Assembly: GCA_023052935.1 (NCBI GenBank)
Contig: CM041294.1
Span: 151,304,899 to 151,368,898, forward strand
Reading direction: 5' to 3'
DNA from: Piezodorus guildinii
Taxonomy: Eukaryota > Arthropoda > Insecta > Hemiptera > Pentatomidae
Length of the DNA: 64,000 bases
This document shows, one piece after another, positions 1 through 10,844 of this stretch (position 1 is its first letter; every line of letters begins with the position of its first letter). Made by a program: the position numbers and the translations under genes. Under the pieces are notes generated by a model. The model was not told where the DNA came from. It saw only the letters and a program-made list of their open reading frames with translations, and ran no database searches.

Positions 1-254
1 CTCTTTCAAATAAGGTTTTACTTTTGATATTTAATATGTCAGCCGCGTCTATAATTAACAATTTATTAGTAAGTTGCCTATACCAATTGTACCTCACATT
101 GACCCTCTGGTTGAAGGAATATATTTTTTTTAATGTTTAGACATATTTTCGGTAACCAATCATCTTTCATGAAGTCTACCTCGGTACCAGCGAGTGTATT
201 AATGGATAAAATTTCTTTCTTTCTTCATAATTGAGAGAGAGAGAAACAGTTCTT
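1..254. other. No gene seen
   Basis: AT-rich sequence without a supported coding region or recognisable repeat. Confidence 0.5.
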
Positions 255-620
255 TATTTAGTAATATTACTATCAGTCCAATTTAGGACATTTTTAATAG
301 TGATAAAGTACAACATTCTCACAATATGTATACATATATACAAAACAAAGTCAATAAAAATATTATACAAAACAAAATCAATAAAAATATTATACAAAAA
401 AAAATCAATAAAAATATTATACAAAACAATATCAATAAAAATATTATACAAAAAAAATCAATTAAAATATTATAAAAAACAAAATCAATAAAAATATATA
501 CAAAATTCACTCATACCTACATACAATCCTCAAGCATACAGCACGTGAGTGGAGAATCTAGCCAATTCTAGAACTCTAATATACATGTTACAAGAGATCT
601 CGAGTCTTCATAATTAATCA
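255..620 (-). mobile_element. Jk-B 3' UTR fragment, 5'-truncated, with minisatellite
   Basis: On the minus strand this resembles the 3' untranslated region of the Jk-B Jockey element at 40.2-40.6 kb. Shared blocks are the stretch around 275-340 (AATAGTGAT, then a (T/C)ACA-rich stretch) and the block at 525-610 (CATACAG.ACGTGAGTGGAG, TAGAACTC, TTACA). It carries no open coding part. The middle has expanded into a 27-bp tandem repeat. This is an old dead fragment; similarity was judged by eye. Confidence 0.6.
341..505. repeat. 27-bp minisatellite, about 6 units
   Basis: The unit is roughly ACAAAACAAAATCAATAAAA followed by ATATTAT, repeated six times with one-base variants. Because 27 is a multiple of three, it creates spurious periodic reading frames on both strands. 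These should not be taken as proteins. Confidence 0.85.
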
Positions 621-639
621 CGATCTCCTGAGTAGAAAA

Positions 640-800
640 CTCTATAAAAAAATGTCCCTATCTTCAAAAATAACTGAGTTATTAAATTAAATAATTTTTC
701 ATTGGCAGCCATTTTAAAACTAATCGTCTGATATCAACGTCCAAGCGTTAAGCCCATCGTGAGATCCGCTGTTATTTTTGTAACAAAGTTCGGAAAAAAA
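640..800 (-). repeat. Repeat S, fragment 1
   Basis: The reverse complement matches repeat S at 48.65-48.80 kb: CGATTAGT, TTAAAATG, AATAACTCAGTTATTTTTGA and AGATAG in the same order. It is non-coding and its class is unknown. Confidence 0.6.
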
Positions 801-1098
801 ACTAGCCCACATATTTCGGCGAAAAGCCACGAACGGCGGAAAGACGTATTTTATTGTATTCTTTATTCGGGTTCTAGGTATCTTGAGACGTAACGCCTCA
901 TTGAGGAAGAGTGTTTTTGTTTTTATTTTAGTCGATAACAGAGGTTCATTGTTGATAAACCAAAAAAATGTTTTTCTAGTCAGCTATTGATATTGTATTT
1001 TAATCATTATATTTGTATTTCTTTTTTTATATGGATATGTCTTTATAGAAATATGTTGTTATATATTCTAATCGCACCCTCGTGAAGCAGACGCGCAT

Positions 1099-1189
<91 letters not shown>

Positions 1190-1690
1190 TATAGATTCTT
1201 GGTTTTTGCGAATTCCTTTTAAGCCACGCGACGAATTTTACAATCATTCAAGCCATTTTTTCCTGAAGGTTAACTAGTAAAATACTTTGCAATTAAGCTT
1301 TTCTTTAGGTGAGAAAAATAAATTTTCTGTGACCAAGTTGTCAAAAGTTTATTCCAGAAATATGAGTAGTATTATAGCCGTGCAACATACCTTAGAAAAT
1401 CGCAAGATCAAACTGGAAAAACAATGGAAAGAAAAAATTGTACAATTTAATATAAACATTTCGTAAGTACTTATGAACATATGTTATGGGAAAACAGGAA
1501 GTTTATAATAGTTAAATGTTGCCACCGTCGTACCAAATTGTAATTAAGTTGTTAAAATAAATGGTTTCAACTTTTTAATTATTTTATGAAAATACATCTT
1601 TCATTGCAAAATAAGTGTATTCCGATGAGAACTAAATTAAACCTTAAAAATGTATTTTAAATAGGTTATTTGAAATATATTTATTTTTAT
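801..1690. repeat. Intergenic; (CT)n(TA)n microsatellite at 1104-1181
   Basis: The only structured item is a CT run passing directly into a TA run at about 1104-1181. The rest is AT-rich and shows no gene. Confidence 0.7.
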
Positions 1691-2095
1691 AAATTTATTG
1701 GTATTTACAACTGTATAATAAAATACATTTAGTAAATGTGATACAAGATATGATGGCATGATTCATGTGTAGGGATACTACCCATTGGCAGCTCCCCAAA
1801 GACCATGTTAAACTAGAAGGTCTCGTGGCCATCTTTTTTTCAGAAGCCTCAGAGGATTATCAGGGACTGTAGAGGAAGCAAGGATTGAAACTAGTGGGTT
1901 AGAGTGGGAATGGAGTTTGTCATGGAAGGAGTGGTACCTGGTTAGGCAAAGTTGGCAACAAAGGGAATATTAAGGTTTTTATGGATGAATTTATTTGTGA
2001 CAAAATAAGGAGCATTGAGGATTTTTCGAAGGATTTTGGATTGTAAGACGAGATGAATTTGATGGTTTAGTAGATCTCTCTCTACTCCGTACATT
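1690..2095 (-). pseudogene. Jk-C 3' fragment (RT C-terminus and 3' UTR)
   Basis: This is the minus-strand 3' end of a Jockey-clade element, Jk-C. Family landmarks are the 3' UTR motif TTTACAACTGTA near 1705, the CTACCCA(T/G)TGGCAG block, the AGAAGCCTCAGAGGATTATC block encoding the final PRRL-type residues, and GAGCATTGAGGATTTTTCG encoding part of the LRKILNAP region. It is 5'-truncated, as expected for target-primed reverse transcription, and carries several frame breaks. Confidence 0.75.
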
Positions 2096-2889
2096 TGAAA
2101 TATAAAATAGTTATTAACTTAATGGGATAGGAACCTTTGTTATTTCTATCATATGTTATTTAATTATATGGAATAATTAAATTTTCCATTACCTATGCTT
2201 TATTATTATTTCTGCCAATTTTATATATCTGTGGAGGTCGTGAAAAACTGGATAACTCGAGTTATATCAAAAATGAGTTAGCTCCACGTATCGCTCCCTC
2301 AGATCGTCTCCCATGTCGTGTTAAATTGGTTAAAGAAATTTCTTGGTAGAAGAAATTTCAGGTGGAAAGCTGTATGTTGACTAAGCGCACGATGTAAAGT
2401 AAAAAGGGGCTCCTCTGGTCTACTTTGTTGAAAAATGTGATGCAATGTAATATATGATATAATATCTCAAAAATTACAGTAATTTTAAAGATTTTTCCAT
2501 CACATGTTTTGGCCCTGAAGCTGGCTTAAAACGGCTGCAACACTAAAGAAATTGTTTTATATTCACGGAAGTATAAAGAATAGCTGGTCAAAAATCAGGA
2601 AAATCAAAAATGTTGAACGGCAATATAATTGAATATTGGACGATATCAAATGGATGGATCAATCAACACGTTATAAAATATTTTCTTCCTAATTCCACTT
2701 TTCGTTACGATGCACTAAAACTCCCAAAGCTATAAACTCTGAATCGTCAGACTGAGATTTTTTAAACATAAATGATAACTCATTCAAATTGCACCCGTGC
2801 GAAGCAAGGGCGGGTCCACTCTTTGTTATATAATTTGAACGAAATTAAATGATCCCATAGGAGCTAAATCTAAATCTCAAGCTCTTATC
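2096..2889. other. No gene seen
   Basis: AT-rich with no supported gene. At 2790-2815 CCCGTGCGAAGCAAGGGCGG resembles the GC-rich 3' end of nonautonomous Helitrons in arthropods. A matching 5' end was not found, so this is only a hint. Confidence 0.4.
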
Positions 2890-3280
2890 TTAAGTATTTC
2901 ATCTCCGGGACTTATGGCAACACGGACTTCGTGCTCGCCTCCCGTTCGTCGTCCCGGATTCCCGGATCCCCTCCCCGGAGGCTCCAGGCAGGGCAGAGGG
3001 AAAGGAGGAATGTCTGGAGTGAAGGTCCCGGAGGGTCAGGTCTCCAGGGAACTTGGCTTTTTTGGTCAAATGTATCATTAGTCGTCTCCCGGGGGTCCGC
3101 AAATTGGGTTTGAAAAACCGAATCCGTTGCCGGGAGTTCCATAATTCGGAAACCGGACTGGAAAACCCGGCTGCACTCCCGTCTAATGAGCAACTGCATA
3201 ATTTAAGTTTTTTTGTTTTTTTCTATTCGGTTCCCAATTCCCAAAACCGGGCTGGTCAGACCGCTGGGTAGGAATCCAGC
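2890..3280. other. GC-rich island of unknown origin
   Basis: This stretch is far richer in GC than its surroundings, with many CCGG and CCCGG words. Short open frames exist on both strands, but none resembles a known family. It may be a foreign or domesticated repeat segment. No promoter or gene can be supported. Confidence 0.4.
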
Positions 3281-3864
3281 TTTGGACTTCTTATACACCC
3301 ACTTATTTTCATTTCTTTTATAAAAGAGAATACCTGCTTTAAAGGGTTTTTGAGAATGTCAGTTTGTCTTCCGAACTCCGACGTATTACACGTTGGAAAA
3401 CTGTCAAACCTTTACTTACAGTAAGTGTCAATAGTATTCGGAATGCGATTTTTTCATAAATATTTTTCACGACTATTACTTTAGATAATTCATGTTAGCT
3501 ATCAAATCGCTGAAAAAGATTCGCATAAACCAAAGTCACTTGCCGATATCATAATATGAGTAAAGACTGAATTTTTGAAATGTTTTATTAAAAATCAAGT
3601 GCGAGCAACACACGAATATCACTTACCTTGGTTATTAAAATCAGTTTAACAACTAATATATAGAGTTCAATAATCTTGAGATCTCATGTATAATATTAAG
3701 TTTTGTTGGAAACATATGTTTTAGATTGAATAATTTAACAATATAAAATTGTCTACAACAATCAGTTAATTTTATCCGTTTTTGATCACTCTCCGTTACA
3801 TTTTACAAATTTGTGTATAAGATAGTATATTTTCTAAAATCTTTAGTTTTCCAACGGTATATTA

Positions 3865-4527
3865 TCTGTACTAGTATTATAAAGCTGAAGAGTTTGTTTG
3901 TTTGAACGCTGGTTCGAATCGAAAAATTCTTTTTGTGTTGGATAGCCCATTTATCGAGAAAGGCTATGGCTATATAACATCACGCTGCGACCAATAGGAG
4001 TGTAAGCTAGAGTTTAAGATTAGCCTAAGACTGGAAGTGTCAAGATTGAAGTGATCCCCATCACCAAGAGGAATAGCAAATCAGTGATAGCACAAAAAAT
4101 TAATCTCCAACAGAAATATCCTTAAAATGTATCCAGATACAGTAAAAGGAAATTATTCAGAAAATATTTTAGCAAAACATGTAACTAAATTGGGGAAGAA
4201 AAAGAGTGCAGAATCAGTTAAAAATTTGGATAAAAAAAAAACGGGGAAAATTAACCCCCGCATCCCAATGATTCTAAATGATTTACCTTTTAATTTTAAA
4301 ATAATTCAATTTACCGTTAATGTATCTTTTGCCTTAACATTTAATAAATGACATCAGGTAAACATGTAGGAATCAATTTACTTCAAGATCGAATTCCGGA
4401 GAAAATCAGTATGTTCTGTATATGTTCATTTACGCAGAAGTACTTTAAAATATATTCTTTTAAAAACTTCTTAATAGCGATCATTATAACAGAAATTGAC
4501 GCAGACGAAGTCGCGGGCAACAGCTAC
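3865..4527 (+). mobile_element. Helitron-like nonautonomous element
   Basis: It starts TCTGTACTAGTATTATAAAG and ends with a GC-rich stretch GACGAAGTCGCGGGCAACAG followed by CTAC, next to a host T. Helitrons classically start with TC, end with CTRR after a hairpin and insert between A and T without target duplication; the flanks here are A (3864) and T (4528). Removing it rejoins the HPE host sequence as seen at 61.8-62.1 kb. The CTAC end departs from CTRR. No Rep-helicase is encoded, so any movement would depend on a partner elsewhere. Confidence 0.6.
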
Positions 4528-4703
4528 TACATATATATTAGTGTTTTTATCTTTAAAAAAAATAATTACATTGAAAAATACTTTTGCACTTTTCTTCGTT
4601 AGTTGCTTAACAAATTCGCTTAACTTGCATATTTTGCCGTTATTTATCAATGCTATCAAAATGATATGCCTATTTTTTTTTAAATATACAAAATTAAATG
4701 TAG

Positions 4704-4989
4704 TTTAGAGGAAGAAGGGTCCTGGGTTCGAATCCCGCCTGTGGCAGAATATTATTTATTCTGTTAATTCAGTCGGGGGACGACCCTAGGGTATGGAGAC
4801 CCTCCTGGGGCAGACCCAGCCTCTATAAAGTGGGTACCCAAATTAATTAGGGAAAAACCTGGCGGCTGAGCGTGATTAAGGCCTAATCACCTCATTGCAC
4901 TGCCGTTGGCCTAGAAACAGTACGAATCTCTATATGTACTGAGCCCAAGACCCTTCATGGGTTGTAGTGGTACAGGTTTAGAGGAAGAA
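4704..4989 (+). mobile_element. SINE-U copy 1 with 13-bp target duplication
   Basis: A 260-bp insertion at 4717-4976 is flanked by perfect direct repeats TTTAGAGGAAGAA at 4704-4716 and 4977-4989. The duplicated bases belong to the HPE host, which reads TTTAGAGAAAGAAAATTTAA near 55.97 kb, so the empty site is visible. The insert begins almost at a Pol III B box (GGGTTCGAATCCC, 4724-4736), so the A-box half of the tRNA-like head is lost. It has no clear poly(A) tail. Related fragments lie at 9.7, 51.3 and 53.5 kb. Confidence 0.8.
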
Positions 4990-5290
4990 AATTTAAGATA
5001 ACGGCATTTAAGCCCTGTCAGACTATTTCAATCAGAATGAAACCTACACCATATCAAACACTATTAAATTTTACATCGATAAAGCGAATTTAACATATAT
5101 CTTATATCAATTACTATTATAGAAGAGTAATATAGGTTATGATTATATTAATGATCATCTTTGACATGTTATGATAAATAAATATATATAAACATAATTA
5201 GAAGAGAGTGTTCCGATTAATATAATCTTAATCTATATCGTTTGAGCCGTTTTTGAGAAATCCGTAAAAAGGTGCAAAATAAATGGTATA

Positions 5291-6289
5291 ATTTGTCACA
5301 TAATGTGATATGTTTCGGTTTGTCATAAAAATTGCCACTTTGTACCGAGCAATTTAGACTTTTCGAAAAGGTTAAAAAATTGTCATAATTATGATAGAGT
5401 GGGCTGGAAAACCATGTTGATATATTTACCAGTGAAACAGTAGGACAGTACTACATGCCGAATTATGCTAGTCACTATACCACAAGGTGTCCCTGAACTA
5501 AGTAATTTTTGTAGATAATAATTTATACCTTATTTAAAAGTTCTTAAATTCGATTAAGGAGGAAGATGAGTGAAATTCTCCCGTTCCGAGCACCAGATTT
5601 TTTATAAATGTAATTTAAAAAAAAGGTTTCCATCGAGACTCAATACAAAACTTATTTTCTCTTCTCATCAACAACGGGGATAAGAGTGACTTCTGTACAG
5701 CGCGTTTACAAAGTATTTCTTCGTTTTTTCAATTACTATTATAGGAACTAGATAGTTCCTCCATAACTATTTCTTTTTTAATTTTTTTTTTTTCTAGTGC
5801 CTGGAAGTTAAATAGAAACATGACAGGGTCCCTGGAGTGTGCTAGCCAGATGTAATATTGGGCTGTGGGTCACTGAACGAACGCAGCCTTAAAAAGCGTG
5901 ACTGAAGTGCATATGGTTCAATGCAGGCCGTTCATTATCCCCGTCTGTATCTTTTTATTTTTTTTTTATTTAATTATAAAACTACACAGCTGATATCACT
6001 GTATATATTTATGTAGCGTCGTCACGTCTGAATCGTTAGTAAACAGTTTCTCTCGAATGAAGTTGTCCAAGTTCCGAAAAAAATTAGTGAAAGCCGTTAG
6101 TAATTGATCAGAAGAATATGGAGATGTGGAAGGACTTTAAAACGAATTTTTCAAATATTTTTTTCCGGTTTGTTTTACCACTGCAGCCTAATGTAGGCTT
6201 ATTGTGCGCCGTTCATTTTCATGTTAATACAGGTCTATTGTCTTAGTGAATCTGGCCTATCTGTAAAGAATGAGCTTAGGATCTGAAAT
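5291..6289. other. No gene seen
   Basis: AT-rich DNA with several T-runs. No coding region or recognisable repeat is supported. Confidence 0.5.
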
Positions 6290-7060
6290 ATGGTAAAAGT
6301 GGTAAAACGGCATTCTAGCTATCTCATCTCAACTATATGTCTCATGATAGTTTCATCTTCCTTCTTACAGAATCTGAAAGTCGGTGAGGCTACCAACCCC
6401 ATATTCTTCTTCTTCTTCTACTGGCTCAACTGCCCTTGGCCTGCTCAACAGTCGCCAATCATCCTTCTCGATCTACAGTCCCTCTCAGAGAGGTCCCGAG
6501 CTGTCTAAGATCCCTCCCTACACCATCCTTCCATCGACCATTCGGCCTACCATGCTGGCGCTGGCCTTCCGGAACATTCCTGAACACTCTACTTGACACC
6601 CTGTCACAGTTTATCCTCATCACGTCCCCAATCCATTTTAACCTCTGTATATTAATATGAGAGGAGATACTGATATCCTGGTAGAGCTGAAACAATTCCT
6701 TATTTTTCCTTCGCCGCCATTGACCATCCTCAAATACGGCTCTCAGGATTCTCCTTAGGATTACCCGTTCAAACCACATTTTTGTTGTTGAGGATCCACG
6801 TTTCTCCACCGTACGTAACCACTGGTCTTACAAGAGTTTTGTATAGCATCTACTTGGTGGAGCGGCTCACAAGCTTGCTTCTGAATAGCTTTGATAAGGA
6901 AAAATAGGCTCTATTACCAGCCGCTATACGCTTCCTTACCTCTTCTTCTTCCTTTAGGTGATCATTCATAATAGAGCCTAGATACTGAAAACTCCTTACC
7001 AATTCTATCTTATATAGGGTCCCATTTCATAATGACTCTGTCTCTGGTCCATTCGTGTGC
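6290..7060 (-). pseudogene. RTE-like retrotransposon relic, RT C-terminal region
   Basis: Read on the minus strand, this gives in order: FQYLGSIMND, KRIAAGNRAYFSL, RSKLVSR, then after a stop LYKTLVRPVVTYGGETW, then across a frame break VILRRILRAVFEDG, LKWIGDVMRI and GRPNGRWKDGVGRDLRQLG. This order (YLGS, AAGNR, RPVVTYG.E.W, LKW.G.V.R, GRP..RW.D) is typical of the thumb and C-terminus of RTE-like non-LTR elements in animals. The catalytic RT core is absent. Frames are broken between about 6810 and 6870. Confidence 0.75.
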
Positions 7061-7079
7061 CTAGTACTATTTTCTTAGC

Positions 7080-7512
7080 CATTACCATTATACCAACCCC
7101 ATATTGTGGAGGTACATATTTTGCTGACAGTGTCCAGTCATCCTCTTCAGAGTTATTCCGTCTATTGAGATAACAGTGCAGCTTTTCTCTTTGCAGAGTC
7201 CCTCCGAAAACATCTTAGAATGATGCTGTCCGAAGCAGAGTCCGATTCTATTGCCGGCAGCCGCCTTGATCAAAGGTTTTGCATAGCTGAGGCTTATTCA
7301 ATAAACAGAGTCAGGTGTGGAGAGTATCTAAGCTGAATCCCTTTTTGCTAGATTATCGGCTCTCTCATTGCTTAGAATGCCAGAGTGACCAGGCACCCAA
7401 TGATCTTGGAGCTTATTCAAAGGGAGAATGTGTTGAGATTTCCCTTAGTTTGGAACGAGTCATTTAACTACCCAAAGCTCCAACAGCAGTTCGACTATCG
7501 GTATTAGTTATG
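7080..7512 (-). pseudogene. RNase H domain relic of another non-LTR element
   Basis: The minus strand reads DSRTAVGALGS near 7500, WVPGHSGILSNERADNLAK near 7350-7410, a stop, and then TLKRMTGHCQQNMYLHNMGL near 7095-7155. The first two match RNase H signatures (SDS.AA..AL and WVPGH.GI.GNE.AD.LAK). The third matches the segment that usually follows RNase H in such elements. The element differs from the RTE-like relic beside it, because RTE elements normally lack this arrangement. The reading frame is broken at several points. Confidence 0.65.
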
Positions 7513-7825
7513 TCTCTCTCTCACCTCTTCTGAAATTAGGGTTTAAGCAAGATGATTACCATCATTACTTCAGCGTGAAAGCCTAACGTATATTTGCCTT
7601 CTTTAATTTACACTAAAATTTAATGAACCAGAATCAAACTTTTTTACCACTACGGCCATTTCAATAAAAATAATTTTGAACAAGTGACCGCAATATGGGC
7701 TTAATAATGTCTTGTGAAGAAACAACCGATTGAAATCCCTTCAATGTTTCCTTTAATTTAGAGACCATCGTCGTCCCAGTCGCCTAGGAGGGTGTTTACT
7801 CGTATTTAAACTGGTAGTTTTGAAT
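7513..7825. other. No gene seen
   Basis: Intergenic sequence without a supported feature. Confidence 0.4.
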
Positions 7826-8306
7826 TTTTCCGCGGTTCTGCGATCGTGTCACACCCCGGTCCTCAGAATTCCGTCTCTCCAACAATCTCTATCAGTGCAG
7901 TCATCCTCTGCCAGACCTCTGCCCGCAATGCTCTCTTTTACATCATCTATCTACCTTTTCTCCGTTTTCTGTTCTTATGTGGACAGTATGTAACTACTGG
8001 AAGAGGCCAACATGCTTCGTCCACTCTGATGAACGATATGCTCATACAAATCAACCTTCTTTTACTAATTTCTTCGAGAAAGTTCAGCTCGGCCACCACT
8101 CTTTCTCTTATTTCATTATTTGGGACTTTTTCTAACCGAGACACGGCACAGCTTCTTTTCCGAAAATACATCTTCAGGGCCAGTTATTTTTTCATTACTG
8201 TTCAGGTTTCACATCCGTACAGTGTAGTTCCAATGAGAAAGGATATCTTCTTCTTTGTTTCAAGTGATACTTTTATTTCACAACACTCCATTAAGTAGCA
8301 CAATAA
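7826..8306 (-). pseudogene. RTE-like 3' end, tandem copy 1
   Basis: The minus strand reads FRKRSCAVSRLEKVPNNEIR, then RVVAELNFLEEI, and then CPHKNRKRRKGR. This is the C-terminal tail of an RTE-like ORF and matches the plus-strand relic at 16.1-16.7 kb. The same segment is repeated directly at 8307-8815 with a start-to-start offset of about 480 bp. The ends meet at a T-run followed by CCGCGGTTCT, so this is a local tandem duplication of an element end. Confidence 0.7.
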
Positions 8307-8815
8307 TTTTTTTTCCGCGGTTCTACGATCGTGTCACACCCGGTCCTCAGAATTCCGTCTCTCCAACAATCTCTATCAGTGCAGTCATCCTCTGCCAGAC
8401 CTCTGCCCGCAATGTTTCTCTTTTACATCATCTATCTACCTTTTCTCGTTTTCTGTTCTTATGTGGACAGTATGTAACTACTGGAAGAGGCCAACATGCT
8501 TCGTCCACTCTGATGAACGATATGCCCATACTACATCAACCTTTTTTTCATCAACCTTACGAGAAAGTTCAGCTCGGCCACAACTCTTTCTCTTATTTCA
8601 TTAGCTGGGAGTTTTTCTAACCGAGACAAGGCACAGCCTCTTCTTCAAAACTACATCTCCAGGGCCAATCATTTTTTCAGTTGGGATTTCATTACTGTCC
8701 AGGTTTCACATCCGTACAGTGTAGTGCCAATGAAATGATAAAGGATATCTTCTTCTTTGTTTCAAGTGAAACTTTTATTTCACAACACTCCATTAAGTAG
8801 CACAATAATTTTTTT
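8307..8815 (-). pseudogene. RTE-like 3' end, tandem copy 2
   Basis: This is the second direct copy of the 7826-8306 unit, differing by scattered substitutions and short insertions, such as an extra TTGGGATT-type segment near 8680. The amount of divergence implies an old duplication and not an assembly repeat. Confidence 0.7.
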
Positions 8816-8899
8816 TTCCGTAGGTGATTTTGTTGAACAGGTCCCTCTCTATCTATTCGGGCGTGCTTATCGATGGTTACCTATAGAAATATGAAGGCA

Positions 8900-9110
8900 T
8901 CGCTTTGCGGAATAGTCCAGTAATCTAGCCAGAGCAGTTAAAAGATGTATTAATTTGGGATCAAAAGAGGTATTTTTGATTAAGTCAGCAATAAATGGAA
9001 TATTGTGGTCTTTATAAATTATTTTATTGGTGACAAAGGAGCATTGAGGATTTTTAGTTGGATGCGGGAAGAATTCCTTGGTTTGGTGAATCTCTATTGC
9101 TAAATGTCTA
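8900..9110 (-). pseudogene. Jk-C degenerate fragment
   Basis: The blocks ATAAATGGAATATT, GTGACAAAGGAGCATTGAGG and GGATGCGGGAAGAATTC follow the order of the Jk-C RT C-terminus (minus strand). It is heavily degraded. Confidence 0.55.
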
Positions 9111-10032
9111 AAGCCCTATGACTGTATTAGTCAGTATTTACGATCAGTTCCTTTTGATTAATAATAATTTATTATTCACCACTTTTTCGTAAAGATCCCT
9201 AGACTTACTTTTTTTTTTTTTTTTTTTAAAGTTCTCGAGTACCCTACTCTTGGTACACCCGATACCCCGAAGTGTACAGCCTCCCTTCCTGACAGAGCTA
9301 TAATAGGTAGTAGTTCCCGAGACACCTCGATATATATATACATATATACAGTGAGATGTGATAAGGGTGTGGGGGTCCTAGAGGAGAGCTCTATAAATAC
9401 TTGCCCTACGCGGTGAGAACTATTTATAATGTCCTTCCTATGACTTATTTCAAATATTGGTCAGCGACCTCCTCATTGTATCTAGTGTATACTAGTTAAT
9501 TAACAGTCTACTAATAGAGACTATACTATTAGTATAATAATAATTAGTAGCTTTTATTTTCACTTGAATTTGAAATATACACAAGGATATAGTATTCTGA
9601 TCGTAAATCTCTTCGAATTCTGGTTATCAGTGAAAATACGCGATTTTAAATAATAAATAAATAAAAAAACTGTACCTCTGCAAACCATGAAGGGTATCGG
9701 GCCCAGTACATTTTCAAATCCATACTTTATAGGTGGACCAAGACAAGCATTGAATGGCTTCAGGACGCCAATTCAAGTGATGAGAATTCAAAGAAGTAAC
9801 TGAAATCAATTGGTGGATGATGTCCAGGTACTATGATTGGTGGAAGAGGGTTATTAATAATTACGAGTTCGCATCTTGGTTCTTGGCAAAATTAATGATA
9901 ATTGGACAATTTCAAATGGATTGGCCCACATACTCGTTCAATTATACCAAAAAATGTAATAACAACATTATATTTATAATAGATCTTAAGGTAATGAAGA
10001 ACAGCTATATTAAAAAATAAATATAAAAATAC
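9111..10032. other. Intergenic, with HPE trace (9570-9645) and SINE-U trace (9675-9750, minus)
   Basis: At 9570-9645 a degraded HPE start is visible (ATAGTATTCTGATCGT, TTCGAATTCTGG, AAAATACGCG). At 9675-9750 the reverse complement matches the SINE-U end (ATGTACTGGGCCC and CCCTTCATGG). The segment 9230-9420 is GC-richer and unidentified. No gene was found. Confidence 0.5.
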
Positions 10033-10560
10033 GTTCTCGCCGCTTTAGGCTACTTCAACACTTACTAGACAAACGATCAAACCTTCCTCTGAACTACATG
10101 ACTATTATAAGACCAATCTGGACTTGCGGAGTAGAGCTTTGGGGCTCTACTAAACCATCAAATTCTTCCCGCATCCAATCCTTACAATCCAAAATCCTTC
10201 GTAAAATCCTCAACGCTCCTTACTTTGTCACGAATAAACTTATCCATAAAGACCTTAATGTTCCCTATGTTACTGATTTGGCCCGGACCAGGTATCAATC
10301 CTTTCATGACAAACTCCATTCTCACTCTAACCCACTAGTTTCAATCCTTTCTTCCTCTTCTATTCCGGATAATCCTCGGAGGCGCCTAAAAAGGAAATGT
10401 CCTTGGGACCTTCTAGTTTAGAATATTTTTAGAGTGCTGCCACTGGTATTAGTGGCTCTACATGTTTTTCATGACAGTTTTGTATATTACCATCACATTT
10501 ACTACATTTTATTTAATACAGTTGTAAATATCAATAAATATGTTTAAAATAAAAAAAAAT
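10033..10560 (+). pseudogene. Jk-C 3' end with RT C-terminus, 5'-truncated
   Basis: An open stretch of about 130 codons ending in a stop near 10421 carries the family's C-terminal motifs: RRFRLLQHLLDKRS, IRPIWTCGVELWG, SSRIQSLQSKILRKILNAPY and the closing PRRRLKRKCPWDLLV. The catalytic RT motifs lie upstream and are missing. The 3' UTR runs to an AATAAA and A-rich tail at about 10530-10560. A short direct repeat AAAAATAC flanks it (near 10025 and 10553), compatible with a target duplication but weak. It is one of nine Jk-C pieces here. Confidence 0.8.
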
Positions 10561-10844
10561 ACTTTATTTAAAAAAAAAGTATAATAATAACAAAATAGGA
10601 AAGAAACAAATGCATAATTAAAAAAAGAAAAAAATGGAAAGTAGAAGTTAAAAAAATAAGAAATGCAATAAGCGAATATTCCATTAAAAAATAAAATATC
10701 ACAATAATTAAAAAAACAATTAAAAAGTTATTTTCCTAAAGTTATATCAAAATAAATGTTAGTTAGTAAGAAAATTTTATTATAATACATAAATTCTGTA
10801 AGTTAAGCAAACAAATAACATGACAAAACCTAATTAAAATAAAT
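10561..10844. other. A-rich DNA, no gene
   Basis: Long A-rich sequence following the Jk-C tail. No coding potential. Confidence 0.6.

Larger units (their letters stand above)
3590..5290 (-). mobile_element. HPE copy 1 (minus), interrupted by Helitron-like element and SINE
   Basis: The non-coding HPE repeat is present in three pieces: about 3590-3864, 4528-4716 and 4977-5290. Landmarks on the plus strand are GAGCAACACACGA.TATCACTTACC at the left end, TTTCCAACGGTAT in the middle, and GCATTTAAGCCCTGTCAGAC then TTTGAGCCGTTTTTGAGAAA on the right. Other HPE copies in this window (for example 61.8-62.1 kb and 55.6-56.3 kb) give the uninterrupted order, which supports both interruptions. The terminal hairpin end is missing here. 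Confidence 0.7.

Noticed and set aside
341..505. CRISPR-like regular repeat
   Set aside because: The units are contiguous without spacers, and the genome is eukaryotic.
231..510. Open frames with repeated YKTKSIKIL-like units on both strands
   Set aside because: They are produced by the 27-bp minisatellite, whose length is a multiple of three; no protein is implied.
2899..3271. Overlapping open frames of 60-95 codons
   Set aside because: They occur on both strands in a GC-rich block, where stops are rare; none matches a family.
7846..8620. Plus-strand open frames of 121-150 codons
   Set aside because: They lie opposite the RTE-like 3' ends read on the minus strand and have no domain of their own.
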